The position numbers and the translations under genes are program-made. Below the pieces are notes generated by a model. The model searched no databases. It saw only the letters and a program-made list of their open reading frames with translations, and was not told the origin of the DNA. From Cacajao melanocephalus (Eukaryota > Chordata > Mammalia > Primates > Pitheciidae), in assembly GCA_963573385.1 (NCBI GenBank), contig CAUYLG010059225.1:1-64000 (forward strand): 64,000 nucleotides of DNA, written 5' to 3'. Positions 45,341 to 59,280 of the stretch are shown in pieces; the first letter of the stretch is position 1, and each line of letters starts with the position of its first letter.

Positions 45341-45690
45341 GCATTTTCTGTTTAAGTGGTATTGAAGTTTTTTTTTTGTTTTTTTTTTTTTCCCTTTTTA
45401 ATTATTGGAATTTGGCCTTTAGTCAGCATAGAATAGCAAAGTGTAATACCTGAACTGGGGAAAAGTCCTTGAATTCTTTAGGAAAGACTTAGTTGATGCG
45501 TATAAAGCAAAATGCTCACTGGAATCAGGAATCAGATACCAGTGTTGATCACCTATCCATACATATCCTTCTTCACTCTGCCCTGGCATATCATGGTTGA
45601 TGTATATAGCAATGATCATCCCTTCTGTAATCCCACTTAACAACTTAGAAGTGAATTGGTAATACTCATCTAGCTAAAACCCTTTTTCTT
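45341..45690. other. FTX: FTX intron, nothing assigned
   Basis: T-rich start (45367-45392), then unassigned sequence. Confidence 0.35.
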
Positions 45691-45691
45691 T

Positions 45692-46333
<642 letters not shown>

Positions 46334-47234
46334 AGTTTCTCCTTCTTATCCGAGGCCAGCCACATACCCACTTTCTAAGAACTTCCTTGCTGTCTTAATC
46401 TTTTCAAGGCAAGTGACAGCTTTATATAGTAAATATGTCTTCATATCCGAAGAGACTGGGTCAGGAGCCACCTTTTTTGTTGTTTTTTTTTTTTGCTTTT
46501 AATAGCTAGTGATTTTGAGATGATGGGGTTTCTGGGAGGGATTGGGAACCTTTAAGAATTCTGTTAACTTTTTAGAACTTTAATACCAGATGGGATCAGA
46601 TAAATAAATAGTTGTAGGTAGAAGAATTCCCAGAGTAGGCATATTAGTGTCAGGCACAGGATAAACTATGGTTCCCTTCTAGTAACAGGACACCTGGATG
46701 TGATCATTGTTTCTATAGAAGGGTCGAACGATATGGCAGACACAATGGTCTTCCACAGAGAATGAGCCGTAAAAAGGCCCTGTAAAAGCAAGGATGGCTC
46801 ATTGTTTTAAAACAGCCAAATGTATGGCACTTGGAGAATTTCACAGAGTGGAAGGCCTTCTTGATTGCACTCCCCTTTAACTGGTGGTGTAGCACTTACT
46901 GGCCTTTTCACCGTCTTGCCTCTTATGGGACTAGTGGAGCATTGAAATGGTTCACAGGTAAAGTGAAAAATGGTTATGCATAGTGTGTCAGCCCACCCTA
47001 AGCTCCCAGAGCCTCCATTCTGAGTACAAAGGTCAGTTTTCTTCTTGGAACAGGCTAAGGATGATGGGGTTTTAATTTCTCTCCTGATCCATGGCAAAGC
47101 ATTCCTAAACTAGGCACTGGATGTCTTGGTAACTGGAAAGAGACATTCACCAAGATGAGGAAGGCCAAAGCCAAATGACCTTACATAGTCCCTAGATAGA
47201 AAGCATTCCATTTTATGGAATAATTTTTGGTCTT
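46334..47234. other. FTX: FTX intron, nothing assigned
   Basis: Single-copy-looking sequence with a T-run at 46483-46494. The minus-strand open frames at 46713-47097 show no family resemblance. Confidence 0.35.
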
Positions 47235-47522
47235 TTTATTATTATTATTTTTTGAGACAGTGACTCAGTCTGGAGTGCAATGATACAATCACTGCTCATT
47301 GCAGCCTCGACTTCCGTGCTTAGGTGATCCTCTCACCTCAACTTCCCGAGTAGTTGGGATTACTGGCACATGCCATGATGCCCAACTAATTTTTTGTATT
47401 TTTTGTAGAGACGGGGTTATCCCACGTTGCCCAGGCTGGTCTCAAACTTCTGGACTCAAGCAATCCACCTGCCTTTGCCTCCCAAAGTGTGGTATTACAG
47501 GTGTAAGGCACCATACCTGGCT
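47235..47522 (-). mobile_element. Alu, antisense, partly deleted
   Basis: (TTA)n and T-run, GAGACAGTGACTCAGTCTGG (a deletion joins the arm early), ending ACCATACCTGGCTC. Confidence 0.92.
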
Positions 47523-48611
<1,089 letters not shown>

Positions 48612-48624
48612 CTATTATCTAAAT

Positions 48625-49042
48625 GTTAATTTTAAATATTAATTTTAGTGTACTTCTTTGATTATTTTCTTTAGAGAAATTTCCGGTTACAGAATTGAGC
48701 TTATTAGCATTCACTGTATACATTAGCATCATTAAAACTAGCTAGACCCAAGAAGCAGATATTGAATGGGTACCCCTTCTTTACTTTCCTCTGATTCACT
48801 CTATTCTGGTGCTCACAGCTAAGTGAGTATGTACACCAATGGCCTATCGTTTGGTGAGTTATCTTTTGTGCTCTGAAATGTCCTTGTTTTTCCATCTGCT
48901 CTCAATACCTCTATGCCCTTTGTATATAAGGGTAACCATATTGTTCTTTCTTGCAAAATAATAATACCTTTCCTTCCACTCAGAGTAGCTGCCTAACATA
49001 TACAATGAATAAAGGTCACGTAGACTCAAAGAGTAGAGATGG
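48625..49042. other. FTX: FTX intron, nothing assigned
   Basis: No repeat or gene recognised. Confidence 0.35.
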
Positions 49043-49366
49043 AGGTCGGATGTGGTAGCTTGTGCCTGTAATCCCAACACTTTGGGAGGCTGAGGTGGGA
49101 GGACTGCTTGAGCACAGGTGTTTGAGATCAGTCTGGGCAACATAGCGAAATCTCATCTCTGCTGAAAAATAAAAGTTAGCTGGGTATGGTGGTGCATGAT
49201 TGTAGTCCCATGTAGTCCCAGCTACTTGGGAGGATGAAGCAGGAGGATCACTTGAGCCCAGGAGTTTATGGTTGCAGTAGCTATGGTCATGACGCTGCAC
49301 TCCAGGCTGAATGACAGAGCAAGACTCTCTCAAAAAAAAAAAAAAAAAAAAAAAAAACAAAAACAA
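49043..49366 (+). mobile_element. Alu, sense, with long A-tail
   Basis: Head GGTCGGATGTGGTAGCTTG, both arms, tail of about 25 A at 49331-49355. TGTAGTCCCA is duplicated in the right arm (49201-49220). Confidence 0.95.
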
Positions 49367-49386
49367 AGTATGTGTGACTTTACATA

Positions 49387-49534
49387 CACTTTTTGTTGTT
49401 ACTGCTTCATCATTGGTTCTCATCACTCAGTGTTCTTTCCCTTACACCAGATCATAAGACAGTATTCTGACTTGACACCTTAGGTCAGTTTATTAGGAAT
49501 AGTCTTTAATTTATTTGGAAAGTTACTATGAATG
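49387..49534 (+). repeat. Dispersed intron duplication, copy 1
   Basis: ATTGGTTCTCATCACTCAGT, TTCTTTCCCTTACACCAGAT and CAGTTTATTAGGAAT occur here and again in order at 53290-53754, about 85% alike by eye. Not a repeat family I know. Confidence 0.75.
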
Positions 49535-49599
49535 AACATTTCATTCATTCTGCTAGGTCTAAGTTTCGCCAGCTGTTCTGTTAAGGGACACTCTATGGC

Positions 49600-49785
49600 A
49601 CGGGTTGGCAAATTTTTTCTGTAGAGGGTTAGGTAGTCTTTCTATTCAACTCTGCTGTTGTAGCATGAAAGCATCCATAGACAATATGGAAACATGAGCA
49701 TGATTGTGTTTTGATAAACCTTGATTTACAAAAACAGGTAGCAGGTTAGATTTGGCCCAGGGGCCATAGTATTGTGACTCCTGCT
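49600..49785 (-). mobile_element. hAT element copy 3, reverse
   Basis: GGGTTGGCAAATTTTTTCTG, GTTGTAGCATGAAAGCATCC, TTTACAAAAACAGGTAGCAG, TTTGGCCCAGGGGCCATAGT: the family of 37268 in the opposite orientation. Confidence 0.85.
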
Positions 49786-50260
49786 CTACAATATACATAC
49801 ACAAAGACTTTCAAACAGAAAGATGTATACAATAAAACAACCATTCAGAGTGATTTGATTTACAGTGTGTACAATATAATAAAAATAATACAGCTGTATT
49901 TGAGTCAGCACTGAAAAGTCTCCTCTGAACTGTGTCTTACCTGCATGAATTGCAGAATATTCATATGAATACCATGAATATTCTTCATGGGCCATATTAT
50001 TACCATCCCATAGATGAATCTCTTCATTGTCATCGGTCTTTCTTTGCATGGTTTAGAAGTGATGTTGTCTTTATATTATGTAATTTGTTCTTAACCTTAC
50101 ATTATCAGCTCTAGTGTGATTACCTTTTTTACCAACGTGTCTTCTACCCTACTTAGGCTTATAAGTGAATTTAATATAAAGTTTACTTTGGATATAATCA
50201 TTGTCTTAACAGGTAAGGTAGTGGGGCTGTGCTATGTCAAACCCTAAATTTGGCTTTCAG
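49786..50260. other. FTX: FTX intron before a candidate exon
   Basis: AT-rich, unassigned. AACAG|GTAAGG at 50212 looks like both acceptor and donor, but it has a poor pyrimidine tract. Confidence 0.35.
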
Positions 50261-50333
50261 GATCAGGAAGTATTAATTCTTCCACTGATATCTCAAAAGG
50301 TGATCTGGACAAAGGAACAGGTATCTCAGTCAG
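50261..50333 (+). ncRNA. FTX: Candidate FTX exon (73 bases)
   Basis: Acceptor AAATTTGGCTTTCAG ends at 50260 and donor TCTCAGTCAG|GTAAGT begins at 50334; the donor is a perfect consensus. The internal sequence is single-copy-looking and not from a repeat. Confidence 0.45.
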
Positions 50334-50431
50334 GTAAGTGGTTGTTGAATATAAAAGTAAATATTCTTCTTTGACCTTTTTGTTGTATTTGTTATGTTTA
50401 ATAGCTTTCCTAATAATGAACCAACCTTGTA

Positions 50432-50757
<326 letters not shown>

Positions 50758-50854
50758 AGATTCATGCTTTTCAAGAATTTTGTATTATGTTTGCTAAATT
50801 TGATATTTTAAATTTTATTTTCTATTTGATTTATTATTTTTTTTCCTTTTTTCT

Positions 50855-51152
50855 TTTTTCTTTTTTTTTTTTTTTTGAGACAGTGAGGGTCTTACTCTGT
50901 TGTCCATGCTGTAGTGTGGTGGTGCTATCATAGCTTGCTGCAGCCTTGGCCTCCCAGGCTCAAGGGATCCTCCTGCCTCTTAGCCTCCTGAGTAGCTGCA
51001 CACCACCACACCCAGATAATTTTTGTGTTTTTTGTAGAGATGGGGTTTCTCCATGTTACCCAGGCTGATCTCAAACTCCTGGGCTCAAGCTATCCACCCG
51101 CCTTAGCCTTCCAAAGTGTTGGGATTATAGGCATGAGCCACCAACCCCGGCC
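50855..51152 (-). mobile_element. Alu, antisense
   Basis: T-rich tail, GAGACAGTGAGGGTCTTACTC, ending CCAACCCCGGCC; a short deletion lies in the left arm. Confidence 0.94.
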
Positions 51153-52095
51153 TTTTTCTGTGTTTGAAAGTGAGTTGTTTTGCAGGGGATGGCAGTCTTT
51201 TTCAATTGTTGATGTTACGGTCACTAACGAAATCTTTTGTTGCCTATTGTTTTAAACTGAATCAATCTCAGATATATCCCATGCCATTAAACATACTTTA
51301 ATAACATCTTGTAAAAATTGGCACATAATAAACCACTGCATGAATGTAAAAATTTAACTTTTATCTGATATTTGGAACCTTGTTTTAATTACTGCTCTTT
51401 TAATTGTGTGTAAATAATGCTGCAGTGAATATCTCTGTAGATAAATTTTTGTACAAATGTGTGTTTATTTCCTGAGGCTGGAAAAAATATATAGTCCTTC
51501 TAGTTGTATCTAAGAATACCTGTTTTTTTTTTTTTTTTTTTTTACTTTTTCTCCAGTATACTATATTACAGTTTTAAAAGATTTTGCCAATTATAAAGGT
51601 AAATTTGATATTTTAATTTGTATTTCTTTGATTCCTAACAAGATAGAACAGATAAAAATCTTGGGTCTTATTTTTGAGTTTCTTTTTCACACTTATTTTT
51701 AGTTCATCATATGTTGCAGATATTTCCCCCAGTTTGGCCTATAAATTATTAATTTGTAGCTCACATATTTTTTCTTTTTCTTTACTCACTTGTGTTTTAT
51801 AATAGGAAGATAAATATATTTTCTTATAGTTCATAATTCCTTTATACTTTTTATTTATTTATTTATTTAATATAAATCTTTCCTACTGGGAACCTCTTTG
51901 GTGTGTGGTATGTAACTAACTTTTCTAAATGTCCAGCACATTCAGGGCTTGGGGGGTTGTAGAAAGGGTACTTGTGGAGCTCTCAACAGCAGGACTTTCC
52001 GAATCTTTTCTCCAGTGCTCTGCTTTTAACATTACTTAAATATTCTGAGGCTGTTTCAGGTTTCCTGCCATTGGCTTACGCTCTCTTCTATGATG
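51153..52095 (-). other. FTX: Intron with old L1-like remnants
   Basis: 51405-51760 has antisense old L1 wording (AATAATGCTGCAGTGAATAT, GATATTTTAATTTGTATTTC). T-run at 51524-51543. The rest is unassigned. Confidence 0.45.
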
Positions 52096-52300
52096 GAAGT
52101 TGGCAAACTTTTTCTGTAAAAGGCCTGATGGTAAATATTTTAGGTTTTGTGGGCTCTATGGTTTCTGCTCTTGTAGCATGAAAGCAGTCATAGACAATAC
52201 ATAAATGAATGAGCATGGCTGTGTTCCAAGGAAACTATTTAAGAAAAAGGTAGTGGGCTGGATTTGATTTGTTGGCTGTAGTCTACCAATACCTGCTTTA
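52096..52300 (-). mobile_element. hAT element copy 4, reverse
   Basis: GTTGGCAAACTTTTTCTGTA, GTAGCATGAAAGCAGTCATA, ATGAGCATGGCTGTGTTCCA: a well preserved copy of the same family. Confidence 0.88.
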
Positions 52301-53289
52301 TGATACTGTTCTCTTATGACTTCTGCTCACGTAGTTTCTGCTTAGTCATAGTGAGCTTCCTCATATTTATGCCTTTGATTTTCCCTTGTAACTTCTTAGA
52401 GTACCTTTTTCACCTCTGGTCTTTGCTACTGATTATCTGTTTCCATATTTTCCAATTTTAAGTTTCCGAGAGCACAGTTAGTAGCTAAATTAGATCCTTT
52501 TTATGTCACCACTATGATGTACTTTGCTTGGCTGTCTCCCCTGTTGCTTTAATATAACCTATTCCAAATAGCTACATTCCTTTTGAGGGTCTCTTCTTTG
52601 GAATCCAGATTTCATTGCAAGAAATGGGCTCATTTGGATCATTTTAAAGAAGTTTATGGAGTTCGACTCTAGTGTGGTATCATTAATGTGATTAAGCTCT
52701 TTTTCTTGTGCGCATCATCTTGCTCCTACTACAGATTGGTTTCCTCATACTCTGTCTTCCTCTAACCTCCTGGCTACTGAATACTTACATTTTTTTCTCA
52801 TTAATAAATTGAGCTTTTGCAACTGCTATTGGTGTGACTTTCCTTTTACATCATCTTTCTCTCTACAGACTATTGGCTTTAGCTCTTGCTGCTCTCCATG
52901 CTGCCAAGTTGTCAATGAGAATCTGATTCCCTGTGGGTTGTTAGGTTTCCTGAGACCTTAGAGATAGTAGTTGCTGTTTGGCAGGTCTCGGACATTTCCC
53001 CCTATTGATTACTATGTGTAAATGTATCTCTTACCCTATTTATAATACAACATTGCTTTAGCCTGACACAATCCAGCTACTGTAAGTGTATCCAGAATCA
53101 AGCTCTAAAACTAGAATGCAACCCAGTCATGTAGCATCCAGAAGTACCTGACCATCTTTGGAACTTGACAGTCTCATAGTTAACTCTGCAACCTTACTCT
53201 CCTTATATCCTGAGGCTATTTTATATGCCTGTTAGATTGTATCAGATCTACTTTCTGATCTACAGTTTGATCTACATTCTGATCTACAA
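52301..53289. other. FTX: FTX intron, nothing assigned
   Basis: Single-copy-looking. TTCTGCTTA-type words recur here and to about 56.3 kb. A tandem GATCTAC-type run (TCTGATCTAC) repeats at 53254-53287. Confidence 0.4.
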
Positions 53290-53754
53290 AACTTTTTGTT
53301 TGTTACTGCTTATAGGCATTATTGGTTCTCATCACTCAGTATTCTTTCCCTTACACCAGATGATAATATAGTATTCTTTTTTTTTTTTTTTGAGACAGGG
53401 TCTTGCTCTGTTGCCCAGGCTGGAGTGCTGTGGTACGATCTTGGCTCACTGCAACCTCCGCCTCCTGGCCCAAGCAATTATCTCGCCTCAGCCTCCTGAG
53501 AAGCTGGGACTACAGGTGTGCGCCACTACACTCAGCTCATTTTTGTGTGTTTTGTAGAGATGGGGTTTTGTTATGTTGCCCAGGCTGGTCTCAAACTTCT
53601 GAGCTCAAAGCGATCTGCCTGCCTCAGCCTCCCAAAGTGCTGGGATTATAGGCATGAACCACCATGCCAGGCCCATAATATAGTATTCTGACTTCACAAT
53701 TTAGCTCAGTTTATTAGGAATGTCTTTAATTAATTAGGTAAATTACTAGGAATG
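53290..53754 (+). repeat. Dispersed intron duplication, copy 2, split by Alu
   Basis: Matches 49387-49534; interrupted by an antisense Alu (53378-53674) with ATAATATAGTATTCT duplicated at 53363-53377 and 53675-53689. Confidence 0.75.
53378..53674 (-). mobile_element. Alu with 15-base target-site duplication
   Basis: T-run, GAGACAGGGTCTTGCTCTG, ending CACCATGCCAGGCCC; the flanking duplication is perfect. Confidence 0.98.
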
Positions 53755-53841
53755 TAGTAATTTACATTACTGCTATGAACTCCCTTCCTGCTACATACTC
53801 ACTTCCTCATTTCTATTCTTTATCCTATTGCTAATGGATAG

Positions 53842-53991
<150 letters not shown>

Positions 53992-54734
53992 GTTTCTGCT
54001 TATTTATAGCTTCTGACTCCTGTGCCTACTCCTCACAAGTTGATATATTTAAATGTTTCATGCTTCTTTCATAGCTGTGATATGTTCTTTTACGATATAT
54101 CCATTCACTTCAGCTGCTGAGTTTCTGTTCTTCTCTTTTTCCCAATTGCAAATTGAATCTAATTTTCTCATCTTATCCTCGTTTGGGGAGGGCTTTCATG
54201 TCACAAGTCATAGGCTATTTATTGACCAGCTTGTGGATGTATGCCCTTGGGTCTGAGCCTTAATTGCTCTTGGTCCGACTAACGTTGGATTTGGAGGAGG
54301 GATAGTTGGTCCTAAGAATGCTTTCTTAGCAGGCATGTTTGCCTGGCTAAGAAAGTTTTTCTTTAGAAAGATTTTGGGCATGGGTAACACTATGACATAT
54401 TCATTCTATCTGATTTAGCTCTCCGAAGCTGCTTGATCGCAGCATCTATGAAGTCTCTTAAAAACTCACCTTCTCCTGCGTAAAAGCTCTAAAAGTTCCA
54501 TGATCTCACAAGCTGGTTTGCACAACATCTTCAAAACAAAGAGAATTCTCTTCAGGTTCGTAGCCAGTTTCCTAAACTGCATTCCTCCTAGGGAGGCTGT
54601 TCTGCTTCTTGCTATTGGTTAGGCACTTGTGAATGCTAGAAACAAATTATCTCTTGAGCTCGCATAATGACAGGTTATTTGCAGGCCACCTGTGGGGGAA
54701 TAATGGTGACTTGGATCACATGTAGTTTCACATA
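53992..54734. other. FTX: FTX intron, nothing assigned
   Basis: No repeat family recognised. A small inverted match (TTAGCAGGCATG / CTGGCTAAG) lies near 54327-54350. Confidence 0.35.
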
Positions 54735-54853
54735 CAGGTGATCTGGATGTATATAGGTTGTATGCATTTACTAGAGTATTTTATATAAAAGACTTGAATA
54801 TCTGTGGGGGATTCTGGAACCAATCCTGCTGTGGATACCAAGGGGGACCTTAA
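54735..54853 (+). mobile_element. MER2-like Tigger fragment 1
   Basis: GGATGTATATAGGTTGTATG, then AATATCTGTGGGGGATTCTG and GGAACCAATCCTGC: the 3' half of MER2. Confidence 0.85.
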
Positions 54854-55036
54854 TATGATTATGCCTGTTAGGGATGGGAACTGGATTCAGAGAAGCTCTA
54901 GGAAACTCAGCAGCTGGAGTTTGTACATCTTTCTGTTAGCGTTGTGCCATTTATGTAACTAGCCACTTTGTCTCTCTGCTTATCTTTTGTGTCTTATAAT
55001 TTCTGCTTTTAAGTATTGGCTCACCCATCCACTTTG
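54854..55036. other. FTX: FTX intron, nothing assigned
   Basis: Short unassigned spacer between the MER2-like fragment and an Alu. Confidence 0.3.
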
Positions 55037-55354
55037 TTTTTTTTTTTCATCTTTTTAATTTTTTTTTATTTTTTATTTGAGATGGAGTCTTGATCTGTCA
55101 CCCAGGCTGGAGTGCAGTGGTGAGATCTCAGCTCACTGTGACCTCTGCCTCCTGGGTTCAAGTGATTCGCCTGCTCAACTTCCCGAGTAGCTGGGATTAC
55201 AGGCATCTGCCACCATGCCCGGCTAATTTTTGTATTTTTAGTAGAGACGGAGTTTCACCAAGTTGGCCAGGCTGATCTCCATCTCCTGACATCAGTCGAC
55301 CCACTCGGCCTCCCAAAGTGCTGGGATTACAGGCATGAGCCACTGTGCTCGGTC
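55037..55354 (-). mobile_element. Alu, antisense, with T-rich tail
   Basis: T-rich tail, GAGATGGAGTCTTGATCTG, ending CTGTGCTCGGTCC. Confidence 0.95.
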
Positions 55355-56116
55355 CTGTATCTCAGATTTTTAGCCTATTTATACGTTCTGCTTACTTATG
55401 GCTTCATCTTCCTCATAAGTTTTGCTTGCTTATGACCCTCTTGATCTCACTTCTGCATTGTGTTAGCTTGCTGTGTATCCTTTCAGCTTCAGTTTCCTTT
55501 GCTAACTGTGATTACTTTTAATAGCTCAATTCAAATTCCTGAAAAGACAAATTTACTAGGCCCGTCGTATCCCAGTTTAGTTAGATATTTATATACTAGC
55601 AGCAGTGGTTTGTGTATCTTCAGTTTTGTGTTCTGTTGTTAATATGATGATTACCCTGTTTTGCTGCTTTTACTTTGCTTCTTATAGCTTAAATGTATCC
55701 GTTAACAACTGAATGTTCCACTTCTCTCTCCTTTGTTTCAAGGACTGCAATTGCAAATGCCTATAGGATCCAGATGCCATAAATGTGTATGATGGTTCTG
55801 GTGTTTTCTTCTTTTCTTGAAACATTGACTTTTGTGTGTGAGGGAGGTGATCTTTTGTTCAATCATCTTTGATAGAGACATTAGAAGAGCAATTTCTTTA
55901 AAATATAAACAAGGGTGCAAATGGGATAGTAAAGGGCAACTGACGCTTCTAGGAGGATAGTAGGGAGTATTTGACATTATGTTTAATTGAGACATATTTC
56001 CTTCAAAGGGGAAGACTTTAGTACTTGACTCCTGCTGATTGTTGCCCAGTGAAAATGTCTGCCTAAGATTACCAGCTGTCTACAAAAAGCCAGATTGGCT
56101 TCAGGCTTTTTAAATT
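55355..56116. other. FTX: FTX intron, nothing assigned
   Basis: No repeat recognised; includes TTCTGCTTACTTATGGCTTC-type words. Confidence 0.35.
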
Positions 56117-56240
56117 AAATCTAGAGATGATTTAAAGTATATGGGAGGATGTATATAGGTTGTATGCAGTTACTAGAGCATTTTATTTAAAGGTCTTGAA
56201 TATCTGTGGGGGATCCTGGAACCAGTTGGGTTAAGGGGGG
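56117..56240 (+). mobile_element. MER2-like Tigger fragment 2
   Basis: AAATCTAGAGATGATTTAAA, GGATGTATATAGGTTGTATG and GTGGGGGATCCTGGAACCAG: close to fragment 1. Confidence 0.88.
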
Positions 56241-56518
56241 CAGCTTCAATTGTTTTAAAATGTTTCAGGCGAACAGAATATGTTTATAAATGCTTTTATA
56301 CTCTCATAGCTTCTATTTCTTCATAGTTTTGGCTTATCATGGTATGAAACATGGGTATGTATCATTACCTCTTCAACTCAGCCAGGCGCTTGGCAGTTTC
56401 CCTTGGGCAGTGTTTAAAACTGGGCCACAGTTTTGAATGCAATTGTATATATTAAAATGAAATAGATTAGGAAAGAATAGATTTAGATAGACTACAGATA
56501 AAGAAATAAGAAAATATC

Positions 56519-56562
56519 AGCCTTCATCTGGCAAAGAAAATACTAGCCTTCATCTGGCAAAG
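56519..56562 (+). repeat. Short direct repeat
   Basis: AGCCTTCATCTGGCAAAG occurs at 56519-56536 and 56545-56562, period 26 bases. Confidence 0.95.
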
Positions 56563-56577
56563 GGCATCATCAGGCAT

Positions 56578-56882
56578 CACCAGGAGGTGCTCTGTATCCA
56601 CGGGTTCCATGTCTTTGGGTTCCACCACTACAGATAAAAAATATTTGGAAAAAAAATGCAACAATACAAAATAATACAAATTTATAAAAATACAGTATAA
56701 CTATATGGTGTTTACATTGTATTAGTTATTATAAGTAACCTAGAGATTTAAAGGGATGGGAAGATATATGTAGGTTATATGTAAATATACCATTTTATAT
56801 AAGGGATGTGTATATCCATGGATTTTAGAATCTGTAGGGATTCCTGGAACCAATCTTCCATGAATACCGAGGGATGACTGTA
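56578..56882 (+). mobile_element. MER2-like Tigger element, nearly complete
   Basis: Runs from CTCTGTATCCACGGGTTCCA through TTACATTGTATTAGTTATTA and GGTTATATGTAAATATACCA to GAATACCGAGGGATGACTG, the MER2 ends. Confidence 0.92.
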
Positions 56883-57548
56883 TTGTTTTGTGAAATTTTT
56901 GTCCCAGCTAATATTTGTATGTATGTATGTATGTCTTCGGTCCAGTATAATTATATAATATTTCTTACTATGGCTTAAACAACTTTATAAGACATTTTGA
57001 GCAACCTGGTATCCTCTGGACTAGATCATTCCTGTAGACAGTTCTTTTTTGTACACACAGTATTTCTCTAAAATCAGGTGAATGTTTAAAAATTGAAAAG
57101 ATTTTAGATAAAAATCTGGATTTTTATTTTCTCCTGAAGTATCAGAAGATGGGGTCTAAATTCACATTGAGGCCAAGCAGTGGTAGGCTCATTTTAAAGA
57201 AGGGCCTTCTTCTCTCTGGTTTACCATATTGTATACTAAGTAGCTTGGTCTTTCTTTTGTGTATTACCTGAGTAGCCACTTAAGACATTTTGAACACGTG
57301 ACTTACATTCCTTTGTCTTTTTGAAATCAGCTGTGGCAGGCCCAAACCTTGCCTTTGGTGGGCTTAAGTAAGATCTGATTTCCAGTACAAAGGCACAGGC
57401 AGATGAGGATTATTAGTATTCCATTTTGCCCTATGGATGATATTCTCAGTGCTTTCTACTGGAAACTCACAACCAGTTCTGAATGTGCCACATATGTGAT
57501 TTGCCCTTGCTGTCCAACCCTGTTCTTACTGCCATTTAAAAACAATCA
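56883..57548. other. FTX: FTX intron, nothing assigned
   Basis: A (GTAT)n run of four units lies at 56919-56934. Otherwise unassigned. Confidence 0.4.
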
Positions 57549-57840
57549 GGCCAGGTGTGGTGGCTCATGCCTATAATCTTAGCACTTCAGGAGGTCAAGG
57601 TGGGTGGATCACTTGAGCCCAGGAGTTTGAAACCAGCCTGGGCAACATAGCAAGACCCCATCTGTACTAAAAATTTTAAAAAGCATTAGCTGGGCATGGT
57701 GGCTGGTGTCTGTAGTCCCAGGCTGAAGTAGGAGTATAGCTTGAGCCCAGGAGGTGGAGGTTGCAGTGAGCCATGATAGCACCACTTCACTGAAGCCTGA
57801 GCAACAGAGCGAAAGCCTGTCTCCAGAAAAAACAAAAAAT
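57549..57840 (+). mobile_element. Alu, sense, with internal deletion
   Basis: Head GGCCAGGTGTGGTGGCTCA; the right arm lacks about 20 bases (GTAGTCCCAGGCTGAAGTAG). Short A-tail. Confidence 0.94.
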
Positions 57841-58179
57841 CATGTTTGGAGTTTGTTTACAAGCAATAGAAACTTACTTAGGCTAAGTCAAGTAAGAGGA
57901 AGAGGTTGTGAAGCTATACATACTACAGTTTGGCAATCTGGTATTTCACAGGAATCTAATTGGAGAATTTGGGTGGCCAATCCTCTCAGTGTAGTAAGGG
58001 ATTCAAGAAAGCTTTTAAGAACCTCATCAGCTTTCTACCTTCCCTGAACAAGTGTGTCTTATTTGTAACTAAATTTGTCAGTTTAACAGTACGTAGTAAC
58101 TGGTATTAGACTCAATTTTTCAACTAGATTTGTAATTTGGCGCAGTAATGAAACCTTAAGCCAATGCACCTATTCTGGG
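57841..58179. other. FTX: FTX intron, nothing assigned
   Basis: No repeat or gene recognised. Confidence 0.3.
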
Positions 58180-58473
58180 TTTTTCGTTTGTTTTGAGACA
58201 GAGTCTAGCTCTGTTGCCCAGCCTGGAGTGCATTGGCATAATCTTGACTCATTGCAACCTCTACCTCCTGGGTTCAAGCGATTTTTTTTGCCTCAGCTTC
58301 CTGAGTAGCTGGGATTACAGGTGCTCACTTCCACTCCTGGCTAATCTTTATATTTTTAGTAAAGACGGGATTTCACCATGTTGGCCAGGCTGGTATTGAA
58401 CTCTTGACCTCAGGTGATCCGCCTGCCTCACCCTCCCAAAGTGCTGGGATTACAGGCAGGAGCCACTGCGCGT
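58180..58473 (-). mobile_element. Alu, antisense
   Basis: Short T-rich tail, GAGACAGAGTCTAGCTCTG, ending GCCACTGCGCG. Confidence 0.95.
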
Positions 58474-58990
58474 TTTCCTAACAACATCCTGAATTACTGA
58501 GTTGTTTGTTTCACTTCATGTTAAAGTTTTCATTCTTATGTACCCAAGTACTATTTGAATTTATAATGAGTCTAATGGTATATTTCAGTTTTTTGCTTTG
58601 AGGGACTGGCTGCTACATTGTAGAATATCTTATATCCCTGACTGCTTTCCACTTAAGGTCAGTGGTGACCTCAATCTAATCATTATGACAATTGAACATG
58701 TCCCTACTAATGTTCACAACACTTGCTATGAAAGGCACCATCTGGTAAGAGTCATTATTCCAAAGCTCTGCTGTTGACAGTGGTTCTATTTTTAAAAAGA
58801 CCCCATCTGTACTAAAAATTTTAAACATTATTTTCTATGGCTATGTATTGAGTAAGAATTTTGTGCAATTCTGTTTTTCTTGGAAGAGGCTGAGGGTGTG
58901 TTGGCAGACACCATGACTGCTGTGACAGGTGTATTTTATTATGTGGCAGCCAGATATTTCTTAATATTTATATATTAAATATTATTTACA
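58474..58990. other. FTX: FTX intron with an orphan Alu-like 29-mer
   Basis: 58797-58825 is identical over 29 bases to 57652-57680 in the nearby Alu (AAGACCCCATCTGTACTAAA onward). No other Alu sequence surrounds it. The rest is unassigned. Confidence 0.7.
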
Positions 58991-59280
58991 TTTTTTTCTT
59001 TTGAGACGTACTCTTGCTTTGTTGCCCAGGCTGGAGTGCAGTGGCGCGATCTCGGCTCACTACGACCTCTGCTTCCTGGGTTCAAGCGATTCTCTCGCCT
59101 CAGCCTCCTGAATAGCTAGGATAACAGGCATCCGCCATCATGCCTGGCTAATTTTTGTATTTTTATAGAGATGGGGTATCCCCATGTTGGCTAGGCTGGT
59201 CTTGAACTTCTGACCTCAGGTGATCTGCTGCCTTGGCCTCCCAAAGTGCTGGGATTACAGGTGTGAGCCACCACGCCTGG
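58991..59280 (-). mobile_element. Alu, antisense
   Basis: T-rich tail, GAGACGTACTCTTGCTTTG, ending CCACGCCTGGC; ATTTACAT flanks both sides. Confidence 0.96.

Noticed and set aside
50205..50220. AACAG|GTAAGG as a recursive splice site
   Set aside because: The pyrimidine tract before it is poor, and the next acceptor follows after only 48 bases, too short for an intron.
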